The translations under genes were made by a program, and so were the position numbers. This document shows positions 1 to 9,121 of a stretch of 64,000 nt of DNA, one piece after another; position 1 is the first letter of the stretch, and the number at the start of each line of letters is the position of its first letter. The DNA comes from Streptococcus sp. HPH0090 (GTDB lineage: Bacteria > Bacillota > Bacilli > Lactobacillales > Streptococcaceae): positions 186,001 to 250,000 of the forward strand of contig NZ_KE150464.1 in assembly GCF_000411475.1 (NCBI RefSeq), written 5' to 3'. The notes below the pieces were generated by a model. It was not told the DNA's origin. It made no database searches and worked only from the letters and a program-made list of their open reading frames with translations.

Positions 1-741
1 ATGGAAGGTGATAGTCGTGGTCTGCAAATTGGTACCCTAGATAAGGAAATCAAAAAAGTCATGGTTGCGCTTGATATCCGAGAAGAGACAGTTGCAGAAG
101 CTATTGAAAAGGGTGTTGATTTAATTATCGTCAAGCACGCGCCCATCTTTCGTCCCATAAAGGACTTGGTAGCTAGTCGACCTCAAAATCAGATTTATAT
201 TGATCTCATCAAGAACGATATTGCTGTCTATGTCAGTCATACTAATATAGATATTGTTGAAAATGGTCTTAATGATTGGTTATGCCAACTATTGGGTATT
301 GAGGATACAACTTATCTGCAGGAAACAGGTCCCGAACGTGGGATTGGCCGTATTGGAACTATTAGACCTCAAACATTTAAGGAATTTGCTGACCATGTTA
401 AGGAAGTCTTTGGTCTAGATAGCCTCCGTATGGTGTATTATGATGAGAGTGATTTGCAAAAAACAATTTCAAGAGTGGCTATCTGTGGTGGAAGTGGTCA
501 ATCATTCTATCCTGATGCTTTGGCTAAAGGAGCGGATGTTTACATTACTGGTGACATCTATTACCACACTGCCCAAGATATGTTGTCAGACGGCTTATTG
601 GCTTTGGATCCAGGCCACTATATCGAAGTTCTCTTTATTGAAAAAATTGAATCGCTCTTGAACGAATGGAAGAAAGAGAATGCTTGGTCTCTTGAAGTTA
701 TCGCAAGTCAAGCTTCTACCAATCCATTCCATCATATCTAG
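1..741 (+). CDS. Nif3-like dinuclear metal centre protein (5' partial)
   Basis: Nif3/YqfO-family (DUF34/NIF3) protein; members form ring-shaped hexamers with a two-metal site and have no settled cellular function. The open frame is already coding at base 1: the first Met is internal, because family members begin about 20 residues earlier, so the true start lies outside the window. Visible family features are the metal-binding stretch IIVKHAPIF near the N terminus, SHTNID, and the C-terminal [12 protein letters not shown]. The next gene follows after 16 nt, suggesting co-transcription. The family assignment is firm; the role is unknown. Confidence 0.9.
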   Translation: MEGDSRGLQIGTLDKEIKKVMVALDIREETVAEAIEKGVDLIIVKHAPIFRPIKDLVASRPQNQIYIDLIKNDIAVYVSHTNIDIVENGLNDWLCQLLGIEDTTYLQETGPERGIGRIGTIRPQTFKEFADHVKEVFGLDSLRMVYYDESDLQKTISRVAICGGSGQSFYPDALAKGADVYITGDIYYHTAQDMLSDGLLALDPGHYIEVLFIEKIESLLNEWKKENAWSLEVIASQASTNPFHHI

Positions 742-757
742 TTAGAAGGTAAGGACA

Positions 758-1858
758 ATGAAAAAAGTTGCCATTGTAGGAGCAGGGATTGTAGGGGCAA
801 CGGCCACCTACTACCTCTCTAAAGAAGCAGATATCGAAGTAACTGTCTTTGATCATGGATACGGCCAAGCGACCAAGGCAGCTGCAGGAATCATCAGTCC
901 TTGGTTCTCTAAACGACGCAATAAAGCCTGGTATAAGATGGCGCGCTTGGGAGCGGATTTTTATGTAGATTTATTGGCTGATTTAGAAAAATCGGGTCAA
1001 AAGGTTGATTTCTACCAGCGTTCTGGCATCTTTCTTCTTAAAAAAGATGACTCCAAGCTCGAGGAACTCTATGACTTAGCCTTGCAACGTAGAGATGAAT
1101 CTCCCTTAATTGGCGAATTAGCCATTTTGGACCAAGCTGCTGCAAGCAGCCTATTCCCTGGTCTAGAGGGATTTGAGAGATTGCTCTATGCTTCTGGAGG
1201 AGCTCGAGTAGATGGGCAACTCCTAGTGAGTCGTTTACTGGATGCCAGTCAGGTTAAGGTGGTAAAGAAAGAGGTTAGTCTAACTCCTTTATTATCAGGC
1301 TATCAGATAGACAATCAAATGTTTGACCAAGTTATCTTATCCACGGGAGCTTGGCTTGGACATATTTTGGAGCCTTTAGGCTATGAGGTGGATGTTCGTC
1401 CTCAAAAAGGTCAACTTAGAGATTATCAAGTGCCACAAGATATGGGAACCTACCCTGTGGTTATGCCTGAAGGAGAGTGGGATTTGATACCATTTCCAGG
1501 CGGTAAATTATCTTTAGGGGCTACTCATGAAAATGACATGGGCTTTGACTTGACAGTGGATGAAACCTTGCTCGATCAAATGGCTGAGACAGCGAGTCCA
1601 TTTTACCCAGCCCTAGCTGAGGCGATTTCATCTGGAGAACGTGTGGGTATTCGTGCTTATACAAGTGACTTCTCTCCATTCTTTGGTCAAGTACCAGCCT
1701 TGTCAGGAGTTTATACAGCAAGCGGACTAGGATCTTCAGGGTTAACAACTGGTCCCATTATCGGTTATCACCTAGCTCAAATGCTTCAAGGAAGAAGTGG
1801 AGTATTGGATCCAGCAGATTATCCAACTGAGAGATATATTAAAGAGAAACAATCGTAA
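758..1858 (+). CDS. FAD-dependent amino-acid oxidase-like oxidoreductase (DAO family)
   Basis: Flavoprotein of the D-amino-acid oxidase/glycine oxidase (DadA-like) superfamily, 366 aa, cytosolic. The N terminus carries the Rossmann dinucleotide motif GAGIVGATATYYL (residues 7-19), followed by the AAAGIISPW stretch that contacts FAD in this family. The C-terminal part has an ASGLGSSGLTTGP flavin-binding segment. Substrate cannot be read from sequence; a small amine or amino acid is likely. The start ATG has a good ribosome-binding site (AAGGTAAGGA). It sits 16 nt behind the Nif3 gene, a common streptococcal pairing without a known functional link. Confidence 0.85.
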   Translation: MKKVAIVGAGIVGATATYYLSKEADIEVTVFDHGYGQATKAAAGIISPWFSKRRNKAWYKMARLGADFYVDLLADLEKSGQKVDFYQRSGIFLLKKDDSKLEELYDLALQRRDESPLIGELAILDQAAASSLFPGLEGFERLLYASGGARVDGQLLVSRLLDASQVKVVKKEVSLTPLLSGYQIDNQMFDQVILSTGAWLGHILEPLGYEVDVRPQKGQLRDYQVPQDMGTYPVVMPEGEWDLIPFPGGKLSLGATHENDMGFDLTVDETLLDQMAETASPFYPALAEAISSGERVGIRAYTSDFSPFFGQVPALSGVYTASGLGSSGLTTGPIIGYHLAQMLQGRSGVLDPADYPTERYIKEKQS

Positions 1859-1958
1859 ATCTTTTACTTAGTTTTTACGGTAGTCTTAGGAAAGTAAATG
1901 ACTTTCCCTATCAAAAATGGTAAAATGAAAAAAATAATCCAAGAATTGAGGAAATAAA

Positions 1959-2978
1959 ATGCAAGAAAAAATTCTGGTAACAGGTGGAGCAGGTTTTATC
2001 GGAACTCACACTGTCATCGAACTGGTCCAAGCTGGACATCAAGTTGTTGTCGTGGATAATTTGGTCAATAGTAGTCGTAAAAGTCTTGAAGTAGTCGAAA
2101 GAATCACAGGCGTAGAAATTCCTTTCTACGAAGCAGATATTCGTGATACAGATACACTTCGTGATATTTTCAAACATGAAGAACCAACAGGAGTCATCCA
2201 TTTTGCTGGTTTGAAGGCTGTAGGGGAATCTACACGTATCCCACTTGCCTACTATGATAACAATATCGCTGGAACTGTCAGTCTCTTGAAAGTTATGGAA
2301 GAGACAAACTGTAAGAACATCATCTTCAGCTCATCAGCAACTGTTTATGGAGATCCTCATACAGTCCCAATCTTAGAAGATTTCCCTCTTTCAGCTACTA
2401 ACCCTTATGGTCGTACCAAGCTAATGCTTGAAGAAATCTTGACAGATATCTATAAAGCTGATTCAGAATGGAACGTTGTGTTGCTTCGTTATTTCAATCC
2501 AATTGGAGCTCATAAGAGTGGTGACTTAGGTGAAAATCCAAACGGTATTCCAAACAACCTTTTGCCATATGTGACACAAGTTGCAGTTGGTAAGTTGAAA
2601 CAAGTTCAAGTATTTGGGGATGACTACGATACTGAAGACGGAACGGGTGTGCGTGACTATATCCACGTCGTTGACCTAGCAAAAGGGCATGTTGCAGCAC
2701 TTAAGAAACTTCAAAAGGGTTCAGGTCTAAATATTTACAACCTTGGTACAGGAAAAGGTTACTCTGTACTTGAAATTATCCAAAATATGGAGAAAGCAGT
2801 CGGACGTCCAATTCCTTACCGTATCGTTGAACGTCGTCCGGGTGATATCGCAGCTTGCTACTCAGATCCAGCAAAAGCGAAAGCAGAGCTCGGTTGGGAA
2901 GCAGAACTTGGTATTACAGAGATGTGTGAAGATGCATGGCGTTGGCAAAGTCAACATCCAAATGGATTTGAAGATTAA
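1959..2978 (+). CDS. galE: UDP-glucose 4-epimerase
   Basis: Interconverts UDP-glucose and UDP-galactose (Leloir pathway; also supplies UDP-Gal for surface polysaccharide). At 339 aa it has the usual GalE length. It shows the SDR NAD-binding motif GGAGFIGTHT at residues 8-17, the DNLVNSS adenine-recognition stretch, SSSATVYG with the catalytic Ser/Thr region, the catalytic YGRTK (YxxxK), and NPIGAH. It has its own intergenic leader (100 nt) and a hairpin terminator directly downstream, so it is probably monocistronic. No other gal genes are adjacent. Confidence 0.95.
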   Translation: MQEKILVTGGAGFIGTHTVIELVQAGHQVVVVDNLVNSSRKSLEVVERITGVEIPFYEADIRDTDTLRDIFKHEEPTGVIHFAGLKAVGESTRIPLAYYDNNIAGTVSLLKVMEETNCKNIIFSSSATVYGDPHTVPILEDFPLSATNPYGRTKLMLEEILTDIYKADSEWNVVLLRYFNPIGAHKSGDLGENPNGIPNNLLPYVTQVAVGKLKQVQVFGDDYDTEDGTGVRDYIHVVDLAKGHVAALKKLQKGSGLNIYNLGTGKGYSVLEIIQNMEKAVGRPIPYRIVERRPGDIAACYSDPAKAKAELGWEAELGITEMCEDAWRWQSQHPNGFED

Positions 2979-2993
2979 TCAATTGAATAAAAT

Positions 2994-3022
2994 AAAAAAA
3001 GAGGAAGTGTTTCCTCTTTTTT
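2994..3022 (+). terminator. galE rho-independent terminator
   Basis: A-rich run, then stem GAGGAA (3001-3006), loop GTGT, TTCCTC (3011-3016) and a T run, starting 15 nt after the galE stop codon. Confidence 0.8.
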
Positions 3023-3238
3023 CTAGCTCCTTATGAAATTGAAACAAAAAAGACAAGCAGTTTTTTACTGTTAATGTCATCGATAAATGTCCTAAAAGAA
3101 CAGTTTATTTATTATTAAAATATCAGAAAAAATAAAAGTAAAATTGTATAAAAATAGTCTAACAAAAGACTATAATTTTCTAGAAAAATATGCTAAACTA
3201 GAGGGAGTGGAAAATAGAGGTCTATGCTCCACCAAAAT

Positions 3239-3442
3239 TTAAAATTCCTCTTTGATCAGAGCACGAGTAGGGCAATTTCTAACGGCTTCTAATACATCGT
3301 CGCTAGAAGGGATTTCTCTCTCTAATTGCTCAGAATCATCGAAAAAACGGACGATGCCATTATCATGGTAATCAAATAATTCTGAATAAGTTTGGCAGAG
3401 CCCGCAAGCAATGCAGCGTTCAGGTATAAGTCTAATCTTCAT
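3239..3442 (-). CDS. fer: Single-cluster [4Fe-4S] ferredoxin
   Basis: Small electron carrier, 67 aa. Cluster ligands are the CIACGLC motif (Cys10, Cys13, Cys16) and the distal Cys57 of NCPTRA, which is the one-cluster ferredoxin pattern. A longer open frame exists upstream, but the Met at 3440-3442 is chosen because family members begin MKI/MKV just before the cluster motif and the extra residues are low-complexity hydrophobic. It is divergent from the LysM membrane protein, with only 45 bp between starts. The redox partner is not evident in the window. Confidence 0.9.
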   Translation of the reverse strand: MKIRLIPERCIACGLCQTYSELFDYHDNGIVRFFDDSEQLEREIPSSDDVLEAVRNCPTRALIKEEF

Positions 3443-3487
3443 ATTTATATTGTAATAAGAAACTAAAAAAAACTCAAGGAGTAGGGT

Positions 3488-3979
3488 ATGGAAAAGGAAC
3501 CGTGGCAAGAAGATATTTATGAGAACCAGGAAGAAGAAACAAGAACAGAACGTCGTCAACGAAACAAAAAAGGTTCAGGTGTCGTGGCGAATCGTATTTT
3601 AACTGTTCTAGCGATTCTTTTCTTTGTGATTGTTGTTGGGATGGTAGTTGTATTGGTCTACTTGTCATCAGGCGGAAGTGATCGTACTTCAGCTTTGAAA
3701 GATTTTTATGATTCTTCAGCACCAAAAGTAGAGCAAGTTACAACAGTGGCTACTACTGCTCAGTCAACAGAGTCAACAGAAGCAGAAACAACTCAACAAG
3801 AACATACAGAAGCACATACTGATTCTGAGGGCACAATTACAGTCATGGCAGGTGAAGGGGAAGCAGCGATTGCCGCTCGAGCTGGTATTTCTATTGCTCA
3901 ATTGGAAGCTCTAAACCCTGGTCATATGTCTTCAGGTACTTGGTTTGCAAATCCAGGTGATGTCCTTAAGACAAGATAG
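3488..3979 (+). CDS. Membrane-anchored LysM protein (SAG1386/EF1546-type)
   Basis: Surface-associated single-pass membrane protein of 163 aa. Residues 1-30 are charged and cytoplasmic, a hydrophobic helix lies around 35-58, then a Thr/Glu/Ser-rich spacer (about 70-115) leads to a C-terminal LysM-like domain (about 117-163) ending in [10 protein letters not shown]. LysM folds bind peptidoglycan GlcNAc residues, so the protein probably bridges membrane and wall. It precedes cmk by 8 nt, and fer/LysM-protein/cmk is a conserved streptococcal arrangement. Ribosome-binding site AAGGAG is at 3476-3481. No enzymatic domain is seen. Confidence 0.85.
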   Translation: MEKEPWQEDIYENQEEETRTERRQRNKKGSGVVANRILTVLAILFFVIVVGMVVVLVYLSSGGSDRTSALKDFYDSSAPKVEQVTTVATTAQSTESTEAETTQQEHTEAHTDSEGTITVMAGEGEAAIAARAGISIAQLEALNPGHMSSGTWFANPGDVLKTR

Positions 3980-3987
3980 GAGTGACG

Positions 3988-4659
3988 ATGAAAACAATTC
4001 AGATTGCTATTGATGGGCCAGCTTCCAGTGGTAAGAGTACGGTAGCTAAGATTATCGCTAAGGACTTTAGCTATACGTATCTGGATACGGGTGCTATGTA
4101 TCGTGCTGCGACTTACATCGCTTTGAACAACCAAGTTAGTCCAGAAGAGTCTTCACGACTTCTTGAATTACTGGAACAATATCCGATTAGCTTTGGTCGC
4201 GCTGAAACAGGAGAACAGCTTGTTTTTGTTGGAGATGTCGATGTGACAAATCCAATCCGTGAAAATGAAGTAACCAATGCTGTTTCTGCTTTTGCGGCGA
4301 TTCCAGCTGTTCGAGAAAAATTAGTAGCCCTTCAGCAAGAGATTGCCAAGCAAGGTGGTATTGTCATGGATGGTCGCGATATTGGTACAGTGGTCTTGCC
4401 TAAGGCTGAATTGAAGATTTTTCTTGTAGCATCTGTAGATGAACGTGCAGAACGTCGTTACAGAGAAAATCTTTCAAAGGGAATCGAAACGGATTTGGAA
4501 ACTTTGAAGGAAGAGATTGCTGCGCGTGACTATAAAGATAGTCATCGTGAAACTTCACCTCTTAAACAGGCTGAGGATGCAATCTATTTGGATACAACTG
4601 GACTCTCTATTTTAGAGGTTGTTGAAAAAATCAAATCAGAAGCACAAAAACATTTATAA
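3988..4659 (+). CDS. cmk: Cytidylate kinase
   Basis: Phosphorylates (d)CMP with ATP to (d)CDP for nucleotide recycling. 223 aa with P-loop GPASSGKST near residues 10-18, [10 protein letters not shown], the [10 protein letters not shown] motif and the lid RYRENLSKG typical of bacterial CMP kinases. A GTG lies six bases upstream in frame, but AGGAG (3978-3982) overlaps it and is ideally spaced for the ATG at 3988, so that start is used. Probably co-transcribed with the upstream LysM gene. Confidence 0.95.
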   Translation: MKTIQIAIDGPASSGKSTVAKIIAKDFSYTYLDTGAMYRAATYIALNNQVSPEESSRLLELLEQYPISFGRAETGEQLVFVGDVDVTNPIRENEVTNAVSAFAAIPAVREKLVALQQEIAKQGGIVMDGRDIGTVVLPKAELKIFLVASVDERAERRYRENLSKGIETDLETLKEEIAARDYKDSHRETSPLKQAEDAIYLDTTGLSILEVVEKIKSEAQKHL

Positions 4660-4668
4660 GAAACTTTA

Positions 4669-4704
4669 AAAGCGATGAACTGAATTTTGGTTGATCGTTT
4701 TTTT
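4669..4704 (+). terminator. Terminator after cmk
   Basis: Imperfect stem AAAGCGATGAAC / GGTTGATCGTTT with one mismatch, followed by a T run. Confidence 0.6.
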
Positions 4705-4712
4705 ATCATGAT

Positions 4713-4741
4713 TTGTCAAATGGCCTGTTTTAAGGTATAAT
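4713..4741 (+). promoter_or_regulatory. Sigma-A-type promoter for the zinc-ribbon (PhnA-like) gene
   Basis: TTGTCA (4713-4718), 17-nt spacer, TATAAT (4736-4741), about 58 bp before the start codon. Confidence 0.7.
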
Positions 4742-4799
4742 AGTTGCTGTTGAAGAAAATTTGACATTCAAATAATTATAAATTTTTTAAGGAGATAAC

Positions 4800-5138
4800 A
4801 TGAGTCAATTACCAAATTGCCCAAAATGTAATTCAGAATACGTATATGAAGATGGCACACTTCTTGTTTGCCCAGAATGTGCTTATGAGTGGAATCCTGC
4901 TGAGCAATCAGAAGTTGAAGAAGGCATTGTTACTATCGATGCAAATGGGAACAAACTAGCTGATGGAGATACAGTAACCTTGATTAAAGATTTGAAGGTT
5001 AAAGGGGCTCCTAAAGACCTCAAACAAGGAACTCGTGTGAAAAACATCCGTATTGTTGAAGGTGACCACAACATTGACTGTAAGATTGATGGTTTTGGTG
5101 CTATGAAGCTTAAATCAGAATTTGTGAAGAAGATTTAA
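4800..5138 (+). CDS. PhnA/YjdM-type zinc-ribbon protein
   Basis: Soluble 112-aa protein. The N-terminal zinc ribbon has paired CPKC (residues 8-11) and CPEC (about 25-28); a small beta-barrel PhnA domain follows ([31 protein letters not shown]). Despite the historical phosphonate name, PhnA/YjdM proteins have no established role in phosphonate catabolism, and no phn genes are nearby. A strong promoter and a good AAGGAG ribosome-binding site precede it. The membrane-protein gene starts 2 nt after its stop, so the two are likely one transcript. Confidence 0.88.
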   Translation: MSQLPNCPKCNSEYVYEDGTLLVCPECAYEWNPAEQSEVEEGIVTIDANGNKLADGDTVTLIKDLKVKGAPKDLKQGTRVKNIRIVEGDHNIDCKIDGFGAMKLKSEFVKKI

Positions 5139-5140
5139 TC

Positions 5141-5773
5141 ATGATTAAAAATGAAAAAGTAATATTTTATAGTCGTATCTTTTTATTTATAGCAGCCTTT
5201 ACCGGTGTATACTTGGAGATTACCAAGCGCGGTGGTTTAGGGATGTTGCTTTACTACACTGTACTTTCTAACCTTTTGGTTGTACTTTTTACAGGTTATC
5301 TTTTGTTAAAGATGCATAGTGGTGGTGATAGTTGGCAGAGTCCTGGTATTCTACGTCTCAAAGGTGGCGTTACTATGAGTATCATGATCACCTGTGTCAT
5401 CTATCATTTCATGCTAGCTCCCTTGACGACAGATTTTTACCGTTTGGAAAATTTTCTTTGTCATTATATTGTCCCTCTCTGGTTTTTAGCAGATACAATT
5501 ATTTTTGATAAGAGTCGTCAATATAAGTTAGTTGATCCCATGCTTTGGACTAGCCTTCCTTTGCTTTATATGATTTTTGCCCTCTTAAACGGTTTTGTTC
5601 TAAAGATGGATGTCCCTAATGCTAAGGATAGTCCCTTCCCTTATTTCTTTTTGAATGCTACCAAACATGGTTGGGGCTTTGTCTTTAAATGGGCAGCAAC
5701 TATCTTTGTTGCCTACATGGTTTCAGGATATCTCTTTTATCTTGTGAAAAGTATTAAAAAATCTAAGAAATAA
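5141..5773 (+). CDS. Pr6Pr-family multi-pass membrane protein
   Basis: Integral membrane protein of 210 aa with about six hydrophobic helices and a conserved HYIVPLWFLAD segment; it resembles the Pr6Pr / FAR-17a/AIG1-like membrane family. Function in bacteria is unknown. Its ATG lies 2 nt after the upstream PhnA-like stop and it ends at a strong terminator, so the pair forms a short operon. No signal peptide or soluble domain is visible. The family call rests on overall pattern and is less secure than its membrane topology. Confidence 0.7.
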   Translation: MIKNEKVIFYSRIFLFIAAFTGVYLEITKRGGLGMLLYYTVLSNLLVVLFTGYLLLKMHSGGDSWQSPGILRLKGGVTMSIMITCVIYHFMLAPLTTDFYRLENFLCHYIVPLWFLADTIIFDKSRQYKLVDPMLWTSLPLLYMIFALLNGFVLKMDVPNAKDSPFPYFFLNATKHGWGFVFKWAATIFVAYMVSGYLFYLVKSIKKSKK

Positions 5774-5799
5774 AAGTACCCAATGTGGGTGCTTTTTTT
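5774..5799 (+). terminator. Terminator after Pr6Pr gene
   Basis: Stem AAGTACCCA / TGGGTGCTT with a 3-nt loop and seven Ts. Confidence 0.8.
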
Positions 5800-5842
5800 G
5801 TGATAGAGACAATTGTACCCGGACAAATCGATTTATTTTATC

Positions 5843-5871
5843 TTGTTATGCAGTCTTTTATACCTTACAAT
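5843..5871 (+). promoter_or_regulatory. Promoter for pdxST
   Basis: TTGTTA (5843-5848), 17-nt spacer, TACAAT (5866-5871), 40 bp before the pdxS start. Confidence 0.6.
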
Positions 5872-5911
5872 AAAACTGTAGCTACCAATACAACTATTGA
5901 GGATGAAAAAA

Positions 5912-6787
5912 ATGACTGAAAATCGTTATGAATTAAATAAAAATTTGGCACAGATGCTTAAAGGTGGCGTCATCATGGATGTTCAAAATCCTGAACAAGC
6001 AAGAATTGCTGAGGCTGCAGGTGCGGCAGCAGTTATGGCTTTGGAACGAATCCCAGCTGATATTCGTGCAGCGGGTGGTGTCTCTCGCATGAGTGATCCA
6101 AAGATGATTAAGGAAATCCAAGAAGCAGTCAGCATTCCAGTTATGGCTAAGGTTCGAATTGGGCATTTTGTTGAAGCTCAGATTTTAGAAGCTATCGAGA
6201 TTGACTATATCGATGAGAGCGAAGTTCTATCTCCAGCTGATGACCGTTTCCATGTGGACAAGAAAGAATTTCAAGTTCCTTTTGTCTGTGGCGCTAAAGA
6301 CTTAGGTGAAGCCTTACGTCGTATCGCTGAAGGAGCTTCTATGATTCGTACAAAAGGAGAACCAGGGACAGGAGATATCGTTCAGGCGGTTCGTCATATG
6401 CGTATGATGAATCAAGAAATTCGCCGCATTCAAAACCTCCGTGAGGACGAGTTATATGTTGCTGCAAAAGAACTCCAAGTACCTGTAGAATTAGTTCAAT
6501 ATGTCCACGAACATGGGAAATTACCAGTTGTTAACTTTGCAGCTGGAGGGGTTGCAACACCAGCGGACGCTGCTCTTATGATGCAGCTAGGTGCAGAAGG
6601 TGTGTTTGTTGGCTCAGGGATTTTCAAATCAGGTGATCCTGTTAAACGTGCAGCAGCAATTGTTAAGGCAGTTACCAATTATCAGAATCCTCAAATTTTG
6701 GCTCAAATCTCTGAAGATTTGGGAGAAGCCATGGTAGGTATCAACGAGAATGAAATCCAAATTCTCATGGCTGAGCGAGGAAAATAG
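5912..6787 (+). CDS. pdxS: Pyridoxal 5'-phosphate synthase, lyase subunit
   Basis: Synthase subunit (Pdx1) of the DXP-independent vitamin B6 pathway; makes PLP from ribose 5-phosphate, glyceraldehyde 3-phosphate and ammonia supplied by PdxT. 291 aa, a (beta/alpha)8 barrel. Diagnostic stretches are GGVIMDV near the N terminus, MAKVRIGHF with the Schiff-base lysine, [10 protein letters not shown], and [13 protein letters not shown] / GVFVGSGIF for phosphate binding. The start is placed at [10 protein letters not shown], preceded by GAGG at 5899-5902; in-frame TTG and ATG codons 9-15 nt upstream overlap that ribosome-binding site. Directly abuts pdxT. Confidence 0.97.
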   Translation: MTENRYELNKNLAQMLKGGVIMDVQNPEQARIAEAAGAAAVMALERIPADIRAAGGVSRMSDPKMIKEIQEAVSIPVMAKVRIGHFVEAQILEAIEIDYIDESEVLSPADDRFHVDKKEFQVPFVCGAKDLGEALRRIAEGASMIRTKGEPGTGDIVQAVRHMRMMNQEIRRIQNLREDELYVAAKELQVPVELVQYVHEHGKLPVVNFAAGGVATPADAALMMQLGAEGVFVGSGIFKSGDPVKRAAAIVKAVTNYQNPQILAQISEDLGEAMVGINENEIQILMAERGK

Positions 6788-7360
6788 ATGAAAATCGGAA
6801 TATTGGCCTTGCAAGGTGCCTTTGTAGAACACGAGAAAATGCTTGCTCAACTAGGAGTTGAAAGTATTGAACTGCGAAACCTAGAAGATTTTCAGCAACA
6901 CCAGAGTGACCTGTCGGGGTTAATCTTGCCAGGGGGAGAGTCTACAACTATGGGGAAACTGTTGCGAGATCAGCAGATGCTAGTTCCTCTAAGAGAGGCT
7001 ATTCTCAATGGTTTACCGGTCTTTGGAACTTGTGCGGGTTTAATTTTGCTAGCAAAACAAATCACTTCTCAAGAGGAAAGCCATCTAGCGACCATGGACA
7101 TAGTAGTAGAGCGCAATGCCTATGGACGTCAGCTAGGAAGCTTTTATACTGAGGCAGACTGTAAGGGTGTTGGCAAAATTCCCATGACCTTTATCCGTGG
7201 ACCTATTATTAGTGAAGTTGGTAAGGGTGTAGATGTTCTGGCAGTAGTGAATCATCAAATCGTTGCGGCTCAAGAAAAGAATATGCTGGTAACCTCCTTT
7301 CATCCTGAATTGACAAAAGATCTTCGTTTGCATCAGTACTTTATGAATATGTGTAAATAA
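6788..7360 (+). CDS. pdxT: Pyridoxal 5'-phosphate synthase, glutaminase subunit
   Basis: Class I glutamine amidotransferase subunit (Pdx2) that hydrolyses glutamine and channels ammonia to PdxS. 190 aa. The catalytic triad is visible: nucleophile Cys82 in GTCAGL, and His172/Glu174 in SFHPELT. The oxyanion region LPGGESTT is present. The ATG follows the pdxS stop without any gap, which favours translational coupling and a balanced subunit ratio. The operon ends at a hairpin just downstream. Confidence 0.97.
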   Translation: MKIGILALQGAFVEHEKMLAQLGVESIELRNLEDFQQHQSDLSGLILPGGESTTMGKLLRDQQMLVPLREAILNGLPVFGTCAGLILLAKQITSQEESHLATMDIVVERNAYGRQLGSFYTEADCKGVGKIPMTFIRGPIISEVGKGVDVLAVVNHQIVAAQEKNMLVTSFHPELTKDLRLHQYFMNMCK

Positions 7361-7396
7361 AAAAAGAGGTTGGGATTTCTCCCACCTTCTTTTTTA
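7360..7396. terminator. Convergent terminator, pdxT / hemolysin III gene
   Basis: AAAAAGAGGTTGGGA / TCCCACCTTCTTTTT around a short loop; A and T tracts on both sides let it serve both converging genes. Confidence 0.7.
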
Positions 7397-8041
7397 CATG
7401 TAATAAACAATAGCAATGTATTGGAGAGCAGAGGCTGCTAGAATGAAGAGATGCCAAATCATATGGAAGTATGGTTTCTTTTTAGCGTAGAATCCAGCGC
7501 CAACTGTATAGCAAAGGCCACCTGATACCATAAGACTCCAAAACATTGGACTTGTTTGGCTGATAATTGCTGGTAAGATTGCTACAACTAGCCATCCCAT
7601 GATGAGGTAAAGGATGAGACTGAATTTTTCATTGACCTTCTTGGCAAAGATTTTATAAAGAATACCGAAAATGGTTGTCCCCCATTGGATAGCAATAATC
7701 AGATAACCAAACCAATTATTCATCAGGGTTAAAACCACTGGTGTATAAGAACCTGCAATCGCAACATAAATCATAGAATGGTCAATAATTCGTAACACAT
7801 ATTTATGAGTTGAACCATAAGCCATAGAATGATAAATAGTTGATGATAAGAACATGAGAAAGAGGCTGATGACGAAGATGGAAACACCGATAGACGATAA
7901 TAAACCATGTGCCTCATAACTGTAAGTAGATGAAATGGGAAGTAGGATGAGCATGATAAATGCTCCTACAGCATGGGTGACACTGTTGGCAATTTCTTCT
8001 CCAAAACTAAGTCGTTTACTAAGTTTGAAACTAGTATTCAT
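7394..8041 (-). CDS. Hemolysin III (TrhA/YqfA) family membrane protein
   Basis: Seven-helix membrane protein of the HlyIII/PAQR superfamily, 215 aa. Conserved polar residues in the membrane segments are visible: SSTIYHS, DHSMIYVAIAGSYTP and the C-terminal MIWHLF, which form the presumed metal site. Bacterial relatives are linked to membrane-fluidity homeostasis; the haemolysin name is historical and is not evidence of toxin activity. Its start overlaps the end of the DUF1836 gene by 11 nt, so the two are translationally coupled on the minus strand. Confidence 0.88.
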   Translation of the reverse strand: MNTSFKLSKRLSFGEEIANSVTHAVGAFIMLILLPISSTYSYEAHGLLSSIGVSIFVISLFLMFLSSTIYHSMAYGSTHKYVLRIIDHSMIYVAIAGSYTPVVLTLMNNWFGYLIIAIQWGTTIFGILYKIFAKKVNEKFSLILYLIMGWLVVAILPAIISQTSPMFWSLMVSGGLCYTVGAGFYAKKKPYFHMIWHLFILAASALQYIAIVYYM

Positions 8042-8492
8042 TTGTTTCCTCCTCTTCGGTTTCTGTATAGACTAATGCAAGTGTTTGATGATAGAGTTTG
8101 ACAGTTTGGCAGCTTGCCTGGATAATGGGATTAGCTGGATCAATATCTTCATTCATATAGTCCACAAAAGCATTGTAAAGTTCTTCTGAATTAGTGTCTG
8201 TGTGTAGGGTATTAAGGGTTTGAGCAATTTCTTGGATAGAAAAAACAGACTTGAGAGTGGTAATAGCAATCAATCGTGCGATTTGTTTGCGTTGGTATTT
8301 TTTCTTTTCAGGTTTACTGATATATCCGTGTTTGACATAGTTGTTCACCATGGATGCTGTCAAACCTTTCTCCTTGTCAGGAGAAGCGGGAGGACAGATT
8401 TGATTGACATAGAGTAAAACCTGGTCCAGATAGAGATTGATATTTGGAATTTCTTCCCATTTTGGGTAGGAAAAAACAGATTTCATTTCCAA
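8031..8492 (-). CDS. DUF1836 domain protein
   Basis: 153-aa soluble protein matching DUF1836, whose core resembles a MerR-like winged helix: GLTASMVNNYVKHGYI followed by KKYQRKQIARLIAI. This makes a DNA-binding or regulatory role plausible but unproven. Its 3' end overlaps the hemolysin III gene, so it may regulate or be co-expressed with that membrane protein. Ribosome-binding site AAGGAG lies just upstream on the minus strand. No other recognised domain. Confidence 0.8.
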   Translation of the reverse strand: MEMKSVFSYPKWEEIPNINLYLDQVLLYVNQICPPASPDKEKGLTASMVNNYVKHGYISKPEKKKYQRKQIARLIAITTLKSVFSIQEIAQTLNTLHTDTNSEELYNAFVDYMNEDIDPANPIIQASCQTVKLYHQTLALVYTETEEEETNEY

Positions 8493-8620
8493 CTCCTTTT
8501 TATCTAGTTTTGATAACTAGATTATAAAATAATAGAAATTAAAAGTCAAGTTTTAACTGCTTGTAGAAAGCCTTAAATTATGCTATGATGAGAGAAAATA
8601 GTATGAAAAGAGGATAAATA

Positions 8621-9121
8621 ATGGAGATTCGCTTAGCCTTTCCTAATGAAGTAAATCAGATTATGCAAGTGATTGAGGGAGCCAAGAAATGTTTGGCAGA
8701 AGCTGGTAGCACTCAGTGGCAAAACGGCTACCCAGATGCAGATACCATCATTGAAGATATTATCTCTGGACAGGCTTACGTAGCGCTAGAAGAAGGAGAA
8801 CTCTTAGCCTATGCAGCAGTGACTAAAAGCCCGGAAAAAGCTTATGAAGCAATTTATGATGGCAACTGGGAGGGAAATGAAGCAGAATACTTAGTATTTC
8901 ACCGTATTGCTGTTGCTAGTGATGTGCAAGGTCAAGGTGTTGCTCAGACTTTTTTAGAAGGCTTGATTGAAGGCTTTGATTACCTAGATTTTCGTTCAGA
9001 TACGCACGCTAAAAACAAAGTTATGCAACATATTTTTGAAAAGCTTGGTTTTAAACAAGTTGGTAAAGTTCCAGTAGACGGGGAACGCTTGGCCTACCAA
9101 AAATTAAAATCGAATGTCTAA
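8621..9121 (+). CDS. GNAT-family N-acetyltransferase
   Basis: 166-aa acetyl-CoA-dependent acyltransferase. The acetyl-CoA-binding motif A is visible as RIAVASDVQGQGVAQTFL, with a downstream THAKNKVMQHIFEKLGF that matches the motif B region of GNAT proteins. Substrate unknown. The stop codon overlaps the start of ogt by 8 nt, so the two genes are coupled. Start ATG has an AGAGGATAA ribosome-binding site. Confidence 0.88.
   Translation: MEIRLAFPNEVNQIMQVIEGAKKCLAEAGSTQWQNGYPDADTIIEDIISGQAYVALEEGELLAYAAVTKSPEKAYEAIYDGNWEGNEAEYLVFHRIAVASDVQGQGVAQTFLEGLIEGFDYLDFRSDTHAKNKVMQHIFEKLGFKQVGKVPVDGERLAYQKLKSNV

Noticed and set aside
3195-3238. Hairpin-forming GGAGTGG...CCACC region downstream of fer, considered as small RNA or terminator
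   Set aside because: The stem is interrupted and has no T run in either direction; promoter signals nearby are ordinary AT-rich sequence.
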